Positions 8,497-17,073 of a DNA stretch of 64,000 bases are shown here, in pieces. How positions within the stretch are numbered: the stretch's first letter is position 1; each line of letters starts with the position of its first letter. The DNA comes from Deltaproteobacteria bacterium. GTDB taxonomy: Bacteria > Desulfobacterota > DSM-4660 > Desulfatiglandales > Desulfatiglandaceae. Both the position numbers and the translations under genes were made by a program. The stretch is taken from positions 1 through 64,000 of the forward strand of contig JAIPDI010000028.1 in assembly GCA_021737785.1 (NCBI GenBank), in the 5' to 3' direction. The notes beneath the pieces were generated by a model. That model was not told the origin of the DNA. It was given only the letters and a program-made list of their open reading frames with translations, and did not search any database.

Positions 8497-8543
8497 ATTT
8501 TCCGAAAGAAATGCTTGACATTCTTTTCAGGTTGTTCTAGTAA
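8497..8543 (+). promoter_or_regulatory. Promoter and operator-like block of the glycerol transporter operon
   Basis: TTGACA (8515-8520) is preceded by TTTTCCGAAAGAAATG, which matches the glpA promoter block (21/25 over 8497-8521 versus 3551-3575). The -10 candidate TAGTAA (8538-8543, spacer 17) is poor, so the promoter may need help or the true -10 may be offset. Confidence 0.5.
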
Positions 8544-8907
8544 AAATAGACGAGATTTTCACCTTTGAACTTCAACCTGCCGGATCGGCGTCCGGTTCCT
8601 GAGTAACCATGGACCATCCTCTGCAACCAAACATACTCAAGATCATCGGTGGCGCGCAACCGGAACAGGTTTTGTCATTGACCTGGTCCTTTGCGACATT
8701 CCGTTGCGTCTTTATGAAAAGAGAGGATATCCATTCCGGCGCATCCGGCGGAACGCACGGACTGCTCCACAAGCGATTTGAACCGCTGTCTCAGGTGGTG
8801 GTCATTGAACACGGGGCTCCTGACAAGCGCCCCCCATATGCAGACCGCACCGGTCGAATTATTTGGATCAGGCTTTGAAAATCCATCAACAGACGTAAAG
8901 CAGCCGT

Positions 8908-10017
8908 ATGGATGACGTTCCTATGTCCTTGAGATTGGAATCCATAGGTAAGAAGGTGGGCCGCGAAACGCATATCGACGCGGTAAGCCTGGAGTTTGAG
9001 GCGGGATCTCGGAATGTCCTCCTTGGCCGCACGCTTTCCGGCAAGACCTCCCTTCTCCGCCTGATGGCCGGGCTGGACCGGCCTACATGCGGACGGGTTT
9101 TGGTAAACGGGCAAGACGTTACGGGCAGGTCTGTCCGAAAGCGCAGGATTGCCATGGTGTATCAGCAGTTCATTAATTATCCCTCTCTCACCGTCTTTAA
9201 CAACATCGCATCGCCTCTGAAAATCGCCAAGGTCCCCAATTCAGAAATCGACAAACGAGTGCGCACTACAGCGGAAATGCTCCATCTGGAAGGGTTCCTG
9301 GATCGGCTACCCAGCGAGCTTTCAGGCGGACAGCAGCAGCGCGTGGCCATTGCCCGGGCCCTGGTCAAGGAGACGGATCTTCTCCTGCTGGATGAGCCCC
9401 TGGTGAATCTGGACTACAAGCTGCGCGAGGAGCTGCGGGCTGAGTTGCAGGATATTTTTGAAGCGCGTCAGGCCATTGTGGTTTACACAACAACGGAACC
9501 GACCGAGGCCCTGATGTTGGGCGGCAATGTCGTGGTTATTGACGAGGGCCGGGTCCTGCAGACCGGTCCGACTCCGGAAGTGTATCATCACCCCGCCACA
9601 ACCAAAGTGGCCGAAGTCTTCAGCGATCCTCCGATCAATTTCCTCACCGGCAGGGTCCATGGGGGCGTTGCCCGGATGGGGCAATATATTGAATTGCCGC
9701 TCAATAACCATATGAAATCCCTGACTGACGGGGACTATGTATTCGGCGTCCGCGCCAATCACCTTTTTTTGTCCAGAACAGGCAAAGAAGATGTGGAAAT
9801 TCCCGCAAGAGTGGGACTGGCGGAGATCAATGGGTCGGAAACTTTTATCCATGCGACTCACGATGGTTTCCAGTTGGTGGTTCTGGAAAGAGGCGTTCGG
9901 CCGGTCCGGATCGGCGTTGAAATAACCATATATGTCAGCCCATCCTCCTTTTTTGTATACGACCCATCAGGGGCACTGGTTGCGTCGCCCCCACGAGAGG
10001 CGTCAAAGACCGACTGA
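8908..10017 (+). CDS. glpS: Glycerol ABC transporter ATP-binding protein GlpS
   Basis: 369 aa, cytoplasmic. Walker A is at residues 40-47 (GRTLSGKT), the ABC signature LSGGQ at 138-142, Walker B LLLLDE at 158-163, and a C-terminal TOBE-like regulatory domain follows from about 240. The switch (H-loop) histidine is missing: the usual VTHDQ is TTTEP, with Thr196 at the histidine position. It is first in a six-gene run whose order matches the rhizobial glpSTPQUV glycerol importer. No strong Shine-Dalgarno is seen before ATG 8908, and an in-frame ATG at 8923 is an alternative. It would pair with GlpT, which lacks the complementary motif (signature) but keeps its histidine. Confidence 0.87.
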   Translation: MDDVPMSLRLESIGKKVGRETHIDAVSLEFEAGSRNVLLGRTLSGKTSLLRLMAGLDRPTCGRVLVNGQDVTGRSVRKRRIAMVYQQFINYPSLTVFNNIASPLKIAKVPNSEIDKRVRTTAEMLHLEGFLDRLPSELSGGQQQRVAIARALVKETDLLLLDEPLVNLDYKLREELRAELQDIFEARQAIVVYTTTEPTEALMLGGNVVVIDEGRVLQTGPTPEVYHHPATTKVAEVFSDPPINFLTGRVHGGVARMGQYIELPLNNHMKSLTDGDYVFGVRANHLFLSRTGKEDVEIPARVGLAEINGSETFIHATHDGFQLVVLERGVRPVRIGVEITIYVSPSSFFVYDPSGALVASPPREASKTD

Positions 10018-10031
10018 TGTAGGGGAGTGTT

Positions 10032-11117
10032 ATGGCTCGCATCGAGTTGAGTGAAGTTGCGCACAGCTATCTTGCCAGACCCGGAAAGGATTCCGATTAT
10101 GCGCTGAAGCGGATCCACAATGTATGGGAGGACGGGTCCGCATGCGCCTTGTTGGGTCCCTCGGGCTGCGGGAAAACGACCTTGCTCAACATTGTTTCCG
10201 GTCTGCTGACCCCCAGCAGGGGTCGGGTCCTTTACGATGGAAGGGACGTCACCAAATTGCCGCCTGAAAAACGGAACATCGCCCAGGTCTTTCAGTTCCC
10301 GGTGCTCTACGACACCATGTCGGTTTACAATAATCTGGCATTTCCCTTGCGCAATCGAGGGATCGATGAATCCCTGGTAAAGGAGCGGGTCCTGGAAATC
10401 GCTGAGATTCTTGAACTGACCTCTTTCCTGGGCAAGCGGGCCGCGGGACTGGCAGCCGATGCCAAGCAGAAAATCTCATTGGGTCGCGGGCTGGTCCGAA
10501 GCGACGTGGCGGCCATCCTCTTTGACGAGCCCCTGACCGTGATTGATCCACAGCTCAAGTGGCACCTGCGGCGCAAGCTCAAAGAGATCCACGAAAAGCT
10601 GAAGCTGACCTTCATCTATGTGACCCATGACCAGGTGGAGGCCCTGACCTTTGCCGATCAGGTGGCGGTAATGTACGAAGGTGAAATTGTGCAGATCGGA
10701 ACGCCTCAAGACCTTTTTGAAAATCCCGAACATCGTTTTGTGGGCTATTTCATCGGGAGTCCGGGGATGAACTTCCTGGATTGCGTCATCGATGGAAATG
10801 TGGCCCACGTGGATGGGGCCGACATTCCCCTGGCTGAGGAAACCGCGGCAAAAGGACTTGAGGCCAAAGGAAAGCTGGAACTGGGGATTCGGCCCATGTA
10901 CCTGGAGGTCCATGGCGAACCCGGTGACAACCGGGTGGAGGCCTCGGTCAGGATGGTTGAAGACCTGGGGAGCTACAGGATCATGACCCTCAGACTGGCG
11001 GGGAGGACATTAAAGGCCAATCTGTCTGAAGACCAGCATGTTCCCGAGAGACGGGCCTGGCTTTCTTTTCCGCCGCAATGGACCCGTTTGTTCGCCGACG
11101 GCTGGCGGGTTAAATAG
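10032..11117 (+). CDS. glpT: Glycerol ABC transporter ATP-binding protein GlpT
   Basis: 361 aa, 14 bp after glpS with AGGGGAG before the ATG. Walker A GPSGCGKT is at residues 42-49, Walker B AILFDE at 161-166, and the switch histidine His199 is in VTHDQVEAL. The ABC signature is degenerate: LAADAKQK (140-147) replaces LSGGQQQR. A TOBE-like domain occupies the C-terminal third. As a heterodimer with GlpS, one ATP site would have Walker motifs and His of GlpT with the intact GlpS signature; the other would combine GlpS without His and the GlpT non-signature. The symbol follows the rhizobial operon and is not the E. coli glycerol-3-phosphate antiporter of the same name. Confidence 0.87.
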   Translation: MARIELSEVAHSYLARPGKDSDYALKRIHNVWEDGSACALLGPSGCGKTTLLNIVSGLLTPSRGRVLYDGRDVTKLPPEKRNIAQVFQFPVLYDTMSVYNNLAFPLRNRGIDESLVKERVLEIAEILELTSFLGKRAAGLAADAKQKISLGRGLVRSDVAAILFDEPLTVIDPQLKWHLRRKLKEIHEKLKLTFIYVTHDQVEALTFADQVAVMYEGEIVQIGTPQDLFENPEHRFVGYFIGSPGMNFLDCVIDGNVAHVDGADIPLAEETAAKGLEAKGKLELGIRPMYLEVHGEPGDNRVEASVRMVEDLGSYRIMTLRLAGRTLKANLSEDQHVPERRAWLSFPPQWTRLFADGWRVK

Positions 11118-11295
11118 TGCCCGAACAAATAGACCCGTTCAGGGAACGTGCGAATACGGAGATCGGAAATCCAGAACAAATTCAAACAGCAAAACCCAAA
11201 ACGATGAAATACAGCCCTAAATAGAGAGCCCTCTCCTATTAGAGAGCGTGGGTACATTTTTCAATCCTCAATCTTCAATTCCAAAGGGTATTGTC

Positions 11296-12171
11296 ATGGA
11301 AAAATGGCCCGATAACAAGGCCTGGTTGCTGGTGATGCCGGTTTTTGTCATTGTCGCGTTCAGTGCCATCATTCCCCTGATGACCGTGATCAACTATTCG
11401 GTCCAGGACATTCTCGCACCGGGACAGAGCATCTTCGTCGGAACCGAATGGTACGAAGAGATGTTGGGCGACTATCGCCTGCATGAAGCGCTTTGGCGTC
11501 AGTTCATGTTCTCCGGGCTCGTGCTGTTGATCGAAATGCCCCTGGGCATCCTCATCGCCCTGGCCATGCCCAAAAAGGGATGGGGGGTCCCCGCCTGTCT
11601 GGTGACCATTGCGCTGCCGCTGCTGATTCCATGGAATACCATCGGAACCATCTGGATCATCTTTACCCGGCCCGATATCGGGCTGTTCGGCGCGGGGATG
11701 AACAACCTTCTGGGCATTCCGTTCGACCACACGGCGAGGCCTTTGGACGCCTGGGTGACCCTGATGCTCATGGAGGTCTGGCATTGGACTCCCCTGGTGG
11801 CCCTGCTGGCCTATGCCGGACTACGCGCCATTCCCGAGGCCTATTATCAGGCCGCCCGGATCGACGGGGCATCGGCCTGGTCTACCTTTCTCTACATCCA
11901 GTTGCCCAAGATGCGCGGCGTACTCACCATCGCTTTTCTCCTGCGATTCATGGACAGTTTCTTGATTTATGCGGAACCGTTTGTGCTCACCGGAGGAGGC
12001 CCCGGCAATTCCACCACGTTCCTTTCCATCTATCTGGTCAAGATCGCCCTGCTGCAGTTCGATCTGGGGCCGGGCGGGGCCTTTTCCCTCATCTATTTCG
12101 TCATCGTTCTCCTGTTCAGTTTTATCTTTTACCAGGCCCTTCAGCGAGTCGGAAGAGGAGATAAAGTATGA
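11296..12171 (+). CDS. glpP: Glycerol ABC transporter permease GlpP
   Basis: 291 aa from ATG 11296 (an earlier in-frame start at 11248 adds an unlikely 16 residues). About six membrane segments are evident, beginning LLVMPVFVIVAFSAIIPLM. The binding-protein-dependent permease EAA motif appears as EAYYQAARIDGASAW near residues 180-195, which docks to the ATPases. It follows glpT after 178 bp and overlaps the glpQ start by 4 bp (ATGA). It belongs to the MalF/UgpA-type sugar permease family, consistent with a polyol substrate. Confidence 0.88.
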   Translation: MEKWPDNKAWLLVMPVFVIVAFSAIIPLMTVINYSVQDILAPGQSIFVGTEWYEEMLGDYRLHEALWRQFMFSGLVLLIEMPLGILIALAMPKKGWGVPACLVTIALPLLIPWNTIGTIWIIFTRPDIGLFGAGMNNLLGIPFDHTARPLDAWVTLMLMEVWHWTPLVALLAYAGLRAIPEAYYQAARIDGASAWSTFLYIQLPKMRGVLTIAFLLRFMDSFLIYAEPFVLTGGGPGNSTTFLSIYLVKIALLQFDLGPGGAFSLIYFVIVLLFSFIFYQALQRVGRGDKV

Positions 12172-12971
12172 AAGGAAAGAAAAAAATCGTCGGTCTTGCC
12201 ATATACTTTTTCCTGTTGCTGATTCCCATCTACTGGATGCTCAACATGTCCCTCCGGTCCAACGCCGACATCCTTGCGTCTTTTGCGTTGTACCCCAAGG
12301 ACATCACATTCATGAATTACATGAAGATATTTACGGATTCATCCTGGTACATGGGATACGTCAATTCCATGATCTACGTGGCACTGAATACTGTCATCTC
12401 TCTGTTCGTGGCCCTGCCCGCGGCCTACGCCTTTTCGCGGTACCAGTTTGTAGGCGACAAGCAGATGTTTTTCTGGCTGCTCACCAACCGGATGGCGCCC
12501 GCGGCTGTTTTCGCGCTCCCCTTTTTCCAGTTGTATTCCACGGTGGGCCTCATGGATACCCACATTGCAGTGGCCCTGGCCCATTGCCTGTTCAATGTGC
12601 CTTTGGCAGTATGGATATTGGAAGGTTTTATGTCCGGGGTCCCCCGTGAGATTGATGAAACCGCCTTTATCGACGGGTACAGCTTCCCTCGCTTCTTTGT
12701 CACCATATTTATTCCTCTGATCCGGGCCGGTGTGGGCGTCACGGCCTTTTTCTGTTTTATGTTCAGTTGGGTGGAACTGCTGCTGGCAAGGACCCTGACA
12801 GTCACTGAAGCCAAACCGATCTCCGCCATCATGACCCGAACCATCAGCGCCACGGGCCTTGATTATGGGCTGTTGGCCGCAGCCGGGATTCTGACCATTG
12901 TACCGGGCGCCATGGTGATCTGGTTTGTACGCAATCATATGGCCAAGGGTTTCGCCCTGGGCCGGGTATAA
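12168..12971 (+). CDS. glpQ: Glycerol ABC transporter permease GlpQ
   Basis: 267 aa, MalG/UgpE-type inner-membrane permease with about six hydrophobic segments and the EAA loop EIDETAFIDGYSF near residues 163-175. The start overlaps the glpP stop by 4 bp, so the two permease subunits are translationally coupled. It is followed after 12 bp by the small membrane protein gene glpU. The name follows the rhizobial glycerol operon and should not be confused with the glycerophosphodiesterase GlpQ. Confidence 0.88.
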   Translation: MKGKKKIVGLAIYFFLLLIPIYWMLNMSLRSNADILASFALYPKDITFMNYMKIFTDSSWYMGYVNSMIYVALNTVISLFVALPAAYAFSRYQFVGDKQMFFWLLTNRMAPAAVFALPFFQLYSTVGLMDTHIAVALAHCLFNVPLAVWILEGFMSGVPREIDETAFIDGYSFPRFFVTIFIPLIRAGVGVTAFFCFMFSWVELLLARTLTVTEAKPISAIMTRTISATGLDYGLLAAAGILTIVPGAMVIWFVRNHMAKGFALGRV

Positions 12972-12983
12972 AAAGGAACTACC

Positions 12984-13268
12984 ATGAAGCTGACACTGGA
13001 ATGGATGGAATGGACCGTACCCACCGCCATTTTCATCACCACTATTATTGGAATTGTGATTGCCATGACCGTGTGGCAGACCGTATCTCCCTCCATGGAA
13101 CGCCGCGGTTTTCTGCCGATACCCACCACACCGGGGGATCGGTTCTTCATAGGGGTCTTAACCAGTGTTTTTATTTTTTTTGCATGGATTGGCTTGACCA
13201 GTTTTGCCCTTTGGATCTTGCTCATTGTTGTCGTGTGCTGGATGGTTGTGGTGATGGTATGGGGATAG
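12984..13268 (+). CDS. glpU: DUF2160 small membrane protein GlpU
   Basis: 94 aa with at least two hydrophobic helices (AIFITTIIGIVIAMTVW and ALWILLIVVVCWMVVVM) joined by a short loop containing PIPTTPGDRFFIG. Size, position between glpQ and the binding protein, and the TPGDRFFIG loop match the DUF2160/GlpU family, known from rhizobial glycerol transport operons. Its exact role in transport is not known to me; it may stabilise the permease. AAGGAACT precedes the ATG. Confidence 0.85.
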   Translation: MKLTLEWMEWTVPTAIFITTIIGIVIAMTVWQTVSPSMERRGFLPIPTTPGDRFFIGVLTSVFIFFAWIGLTSFALWILLIVVVCWMVVVMVWG

Positions 13269-13538
13269 CCCATTTCAGTCTCCAGGTCCAGACGTGAGAC
13301 GATTTGCTGATAAATCATTAGGAAGAAGTTACGTGAACAGAGGTGCTAACTTCGAGATCGTATGTGGAATAACCCAAATTGTCTTGAAATTTGGAAAGGG
13401 GGTGGTGACGACCAGAAAAAAATAGGGGCCCACCGAATAGGGGCTCTGGTCTGCTTTGCCGATTTTTTTCTTCGACGCAGTCCTATCATCGGCAAGGCGC
13501 GTGCGGTTAATTAAAAAGCTTTGAGAGGAGGCAACCCA

Positions 13539-15269
13539 ATGAGCAAGAAGAGACTATTTTTTTGCGGGATCATCGCCTTGGCGTTTGTTTTTTCAGGCGT
13601 TCCCTGCTGGTCGTCACCGCAGACGGACGCAGCCAAGAAATGGATCGACAATGAATTCCAACCATCCACGCTGACCAAAGAGCAGCAGATGAAAGAGATG
13701 GAATGGTTCATCAAGGCGGCCGAGCCCTTTAAGGGCATGAATATTAAGGTCGTCTCAGAGACCATCGCTACCCATGAATATGAAGCCAAGGTCCTCGCAC
13801 AGGCCTTTGAAGAGATTACCGGAATCAAAGTTTCCTTTGATTTAATCCAGGAAGGGGACGTGATCGAAAAGCTTCAGACCCAGTGGGCCTCGGGAAAGAA
13901 CATCTATGACGCATGGGTGAACGATTCGGATCTCATCGGCACGCACATGCGCTACGGGTTCGTGGTTCCTCTGAGCGATTTCATGGAAGGCGAGGGAAAG
14001 GATGTGACCCTGCCGACCCTGGACATTGACGATTTCATGGGAAAATCCTTTACCACCGGTCCGGATGGAAAACTTTATCAACTTCCCGATCAGCAGTTCG
14101 CCAACCTCTACTGGTTCCGGTATGACTGGTTTACGCGCCCTGATTTCAAGAAAAAATTCAAGGAGATCTACGGCTATGAACTGGGCGTCCCGGTCAATTG
14201 GTCTGCATACGAAGACATTGCTGAGTTCTTTACCGAGCATATCAAGGAAATCGATGGGAAAGCCGTTTACGGCCACAATGACTACGGTAAAAAGGCCCCG
14301 GATCTGGGTTGGCGTTTTACGGATGCCTGGCTCTCGATGGCCGGTTGCGGCGATAAAGGACTGCCCAACGGCAAGCCGGTGGATGAGTGGGGCATCAGGG
14401 TTGAAAACTGCCAGCCGGTGGGTGCCAGCGTTTGTCGGGGCGGCGCCGCCAACAGCCCTGCAGCCAAGTACGCCCTTCGCAAGTACATGGAGTGGCTTCG
14501 GAAATATGCGCCTCCCGGCTGCTTGGGAATGGATTTCTATACCTACCTACCCTTCTTAGCCGGAGGGAATGTGGCTCAGCAGATTTTCTGGTACACGGCA
14601 TTTCTGCCCACTATGGTGGCTCCCGGACCGACGGTCAACGAGGATGGGACACCCAAATGGCGTATGGCCCCTTCTCCACATGGCCCCTACTGGGAAGAGG
14701 GGATGAAGTTGGGGTATCAGGACTGCGGATCCTGGACATTCATGAAGAGCACACCCCTGGATAGGCGGAAAGCCGCATGGCTTTTTGCCCAATTCTGTGT
14801 GGCCAAGACCACGTCGCTGAAGAAGGCCCATGTGGGCTTGACGCCGATTCGCGACAGCGATATCCGGCACCAGTCCTTTACTGACCGTGCACCGAAGCTG
14901 GGTGGTCTGGTAGAATTTTATCGCAGCCCGGCGCGTGTGGCGTGGACCCCCACCGGGACCAACGTGCCCGATTATCCCAAGCTGGCGCAGCTGTGGTGGC
15001 AGAATATCGGCGAGGCGGTCTCAGGCGAGGTAACCGTTGACAGGGCCATGGACAACCTGGCTCAGGAGATGGATAAGGTCATGCAGCGGATCGAGCGGGC
15101 CGGCGTCCAGAAGGAATGCGGTCCGAAGCTCAATCCATGCGGGGACCCGAAGGAATGGCTGAATAAGCCCGGATCGCCCAAGGCCAAGCTCGCCAATGAG
15201 AAGCCGCAAGGTCAAACCATTGACTACGACCAGCTCATTCAGGCGTGGCGTGAGGGAAAGGTGAAATAA
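13539..15269 (+). CDS. glpV: Glycerol ABC transporter substrate-binding protein GlpV
   Basis: 576 aa from ATG 13539, preceded by GAGAGGAGG. A signal peptide (KKRL, then a hydrophobic stretch to about residue 25) sends it to the periplasm. The mature part is an extracellular solute-binding protein of the long (~570 aa) type paired with GlpPQ; visible features are KVLAQAFEEITGIKV, a metal/sugar-type cleft region WVNDSDLIGTH and C-terminal KECGPKLNPCGDPKEW. A 270-bp gap with an inverted repeat (13456-13463/13488-13495) separates it from glpU, which may allow higher expression of the binding protein. A strong terminator follows. Confidence 0.87.
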   Translation: MSKKRLFFCGIIALAFVFSGVPCWSSPQTDAAKKWIDNEFQPSTLTKEQQMKEMEWFIKAAEPFKGMNIKVVSETIATHEYEAKVLAQAFEEITGIKVSFDLIQEGDVIEKLQTQWASGKNIYDAWVNDSDLIGTHMRYGFVVPLSDFMEGEGKDVTLPTLDIDDFMGKSFTTGPDGKLYQLPDQQFANLYWFRYDWFTRPDFKKKFKEIYGYELGVPVNWSAYEDIAEFFTEHIKEIDGKAVYGHNDYGKKAPDLGWRFTDAWLSMAGCGDKGLPNGKPVDEWGIRVENCQPVGASVCRGGAANSPAAKYALRKYMEWLRKYAPPGCLGMDFYTYLPFLAGGNVAQQIFWYTAFLPTMVAPGPTVNEDGTPKWRMAPSPHGPYWEEGMKLGYQDCGSWTFMKSTPLDRRKAAWLFAQFCVAKTTSLKKAHVGLTPIRDSDIRHQSFTDRAPKLGGLVEFYRSPARVAWTPTGTNVPDYPKLAQLWWQNIGEAVSGEVTVDRAMDNLAQEMDKVMQRIERAGVQKECGPKLNPCGDPKEWLNKPGSPKAKLANEKPQGQTIDYDQLIQAWREGKVK

Positions 15270-15307
15270 CCCGAGGGGGAAGACCCTTTCAGCAAGCAGG
15301 TGGTATC

Positions 15308-15337
15308 AGGGCCGGCCGTCAAGGCCGGCCCTTTTTT
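15308..15337 (+). terminator. Intrinsic terminator after glpV
   Basis: AGGGCCGGCC and GGCCGGCCCT form a 10-bp perfect stem with a 5-nt loop, followed by TTTTTT. It ends the glpSTPQUV operon. Confidence 0.9.
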
Positions 15338-15500
15338 CGTGTGTTATGGCATCCTCAGATCTCGTCACCATCACCCCGGCCAGGTGGAATCCGACGGGGC
15401 CCTTGCCATGGCACAACGGAAGAGGAGGACAAAAAGATAGAAAGCCGATTGATTTTGGTAAAATTTTGTGCGAAAGACAAATTCAGCAGTTTCTTGATAA

Positions 15501-15520
15501 AATCAGTTGGTCAACTGATT
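15501..15520. promoter_or_regulatory. Perfect palindrome upstream of glpK
   Basis: AATCAGTTG-GT-CAACTGATT is a 9-bp perfect inverted repeat with a 2-bp centre, 35 bp before the glpK start and just behind a possible -35 box TTGATA (15494-15499). The TTGGTCAA core recalls operators of GntR/FadR-type regulators, but no such regulator is encoded nearby. It differs from the TTTCG/CGAAA sites upstream of glpR. A CGAAAGACAAAT element at 15471-15482 partly resembles the shared promoter block. Confidence 0.5.
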
Positions 15521-15555
15521 AGGCCGCGCTTGCGCGAAGACTCTGGAGGAGTGAC

Positions 15556-17067
15556 ATGGCTGGCTATATAGGCGCAGTGGACCAGGGAACCACCAGTACC
15601 CGCTTCATTATTTTCGATCACGCGGGCCGGATAGCGGGTCTGGATCAGAAAGAGCATAAACAGATTTTTGCCAGGCCCGGGTGGGTGGAGCACGACCCTT
15701 CTGAAATATGGCGAAACACGCAGGATGTTATTCGGGGCGCACTGTCCAAGACAGGGATTCGGGGTTCTGATTTGGCCGCTATCGGGATAACCAATCAACG
15801 TGAGACCACTGCGCTCTGGAACAGGCATACCGGAGAGCCCTATGGTAATGCCGTTGTCTGGCAGTGTACGCGGACAGACGGGATCTGCAATGATCTTATC
15901 CGGGAGAGAGGAATAGACGGGTTTAGGGACAAGACCGGTCTCCCCATTGCAACCTATTTCTCCGGCCCCAAAATCAGATGGATCCTCGAGAACAATCCCG
16001 ATGCCAGGTCTGCTGCCAAGAAAGGGGATGTCTGCTTCGGAACCATGGAGACGTGGGTCATATGGTGGCTTACGGGCGGACCTGAAGAAGGACGCCATGT
16101 GACCGATGTAACCAATGCGAGCCGAACCTTGCTCATGGACCTGCGGTCTCTCACGTGGGACAACGACATATTGGGGGCACTGGGGATCCCAAGAGAGATC
16201 CTCCCTGAAATCGTCCCTTCCATTGATACGGATATTTGGGGCATGACCTCAACCGATGGCCCGGTGGGGGCCCGGATTCCCGTGTGCGGCGCGCTGGGGG
16301 ATCAGCAGGCAGCGCTTGTGGGTCAGCACTGTTTTGAAATGGGTCAGGCCAAGAATACATACGGCACCGGATGTTTTCTTCTCCTCAATACCGGAACCAC
16401 TCCTATGCCGTCCAAACATGGGTTGATTACCACCTTGGCATATCAGATGAGAGGTCAAAGGCCGGTCTATGCCCTTGAAGGATCCATCGCCATTGCCGGG
16501 GCCCTGGTCCAGTGGCTGAGGGACAATTTAGGGATGATTTCCGAGGCCCCTGAGGTGGAAGATTTGGCCTCTGAAGTCGAGGACAGCGGCGGTGTTTACA
16601 TCGTACCGGCATTTTCCGGACTCTTTGCCCCCTACTGGCGGTCCGACGCCCGCGGGGTCATGGTCGGGTTGACCCGATACGCCAACAAGAGTCACATCGC
16701 CCGGGCGGTGTTAGAGGCCTGCGCCTTTCAGACCCGGGATATCGTTGAGGCCATGAATAAAGATTCCGGAGTGCGCCTGGCCCATCTCAAGGTAGACGGC
16801 GGCATGGTCTACAACGATCTTCTGATGCAGTTTCAGGCAGACACCCTTGCCGTACCGGTCATCCGGCCCAAGGTGGCGGAGACCACTGCATTGGGGGCCG
16901 CCTATGCAGCCGGACTGGCTGTGGGTTTCTGGTCAGGGATCGAGGAACTGCATAAGAACTGGAGTGCGGATAAGACCTGGCAGCCGGGCATGGCCGAGAA
17001 GGAGAGAGAAAAGGGATACCGGGGGTGGAAAAAGGCTGTTGAAAGGACTCTCAACTGGGTTGAATAA
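15556..17067 (+). CDS. glpK: Glycerol kinase
   Basis: 503 aa, the usual length. The N-terminus [13 protein letters not shown] is the FGGY-kinase phosphate-binding signature, GITNQRETT and the downstream [11 protein letters not shown] and [14 protein letters not shown] segments complete the two-domain kinase fold. It phosphorylates glycerol to glycerol 3-phosphate in the cytoplasm, linking the importer to the GlpA module. CTGGAGGAGTGAC precedes the ATG. It is in the same direction as the transporter operon but behind its terminator, with its own control region including a palindrome. The next gene starts 6 bp after the stop. Confidence 0.96.
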   Translation: MAGYIGAVDQGTTSTRFIIFDHAGRIAGLDQKEHKQIFARPGWVEHDPSEIWRNTQDVIRGALSKTGIRGSDLAAIGITNQRETTALWNRHTGEPYGNAVVWQCTRTDGICNDLIRERGIDGFRDKTGLPIATYFSGPKIRWILENNPDARSAAKKGDVCFGTMETWVIWWLTGGPEEGRHVTDVTNASRTLLMDLRSLTWDNDILGALGIPREILPEIVPSIDTDIWGMTSTDGPVGARIPVCGALGDQQAALVGQHCFEMGQAKNTYGTGCFLLLNTGTTPMPSKHGLITTLAYQMRGQRPVYALEGSIAIAGALVQWLRDNLGMISEAPEVEDLASEVEDSGGVYIVPAFSGLFAPYWRSDARGVMVGLTRYANKSHIARAVLEACAFQTRDIVEAMNKDSGVRLAHLKVDGGMVYNDLLMQFQADTLAVPVIRPKVAETTALGAAYAAGLAVGFWSGIEELHKNWSADKTWQPGMAEKEREKGYRGWKKAVERTLNWVE

Positions 17068-17073
17068 CCCCCC

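Larger units (their letters stand above)
8159..8907. other. Regulatory region between glpR and the glycerol transporter operon
   Basis: 749 bp without a convincing gene. It contains two GlpR-type operator candidates (8228-8241 and 8463-8476) and the block shared with the glpA promoter (8497-8521). From there to the transporter start is a ~360-bp leader, similar in length to the leader of glpA. A short plus-strand frame at 8609-8878 has no family resemblance and no Shine-Dalgarno. Confidence 0.6.

Noticed and set aside
8609-8878. 89-codon plus-strand frame upstream of glpS
   Set aside because: No Shine-Dalgarno or recognisable motif; it lies in the leader of the transporter mRNA.
11493-12649. 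Open frames of 223 and 226 codons on the plus strand across glpP and glpQ
   Set aside because: They are out-of-frame readings of the two permease genes, rich in Arg/Pro/His and without membrane helices.
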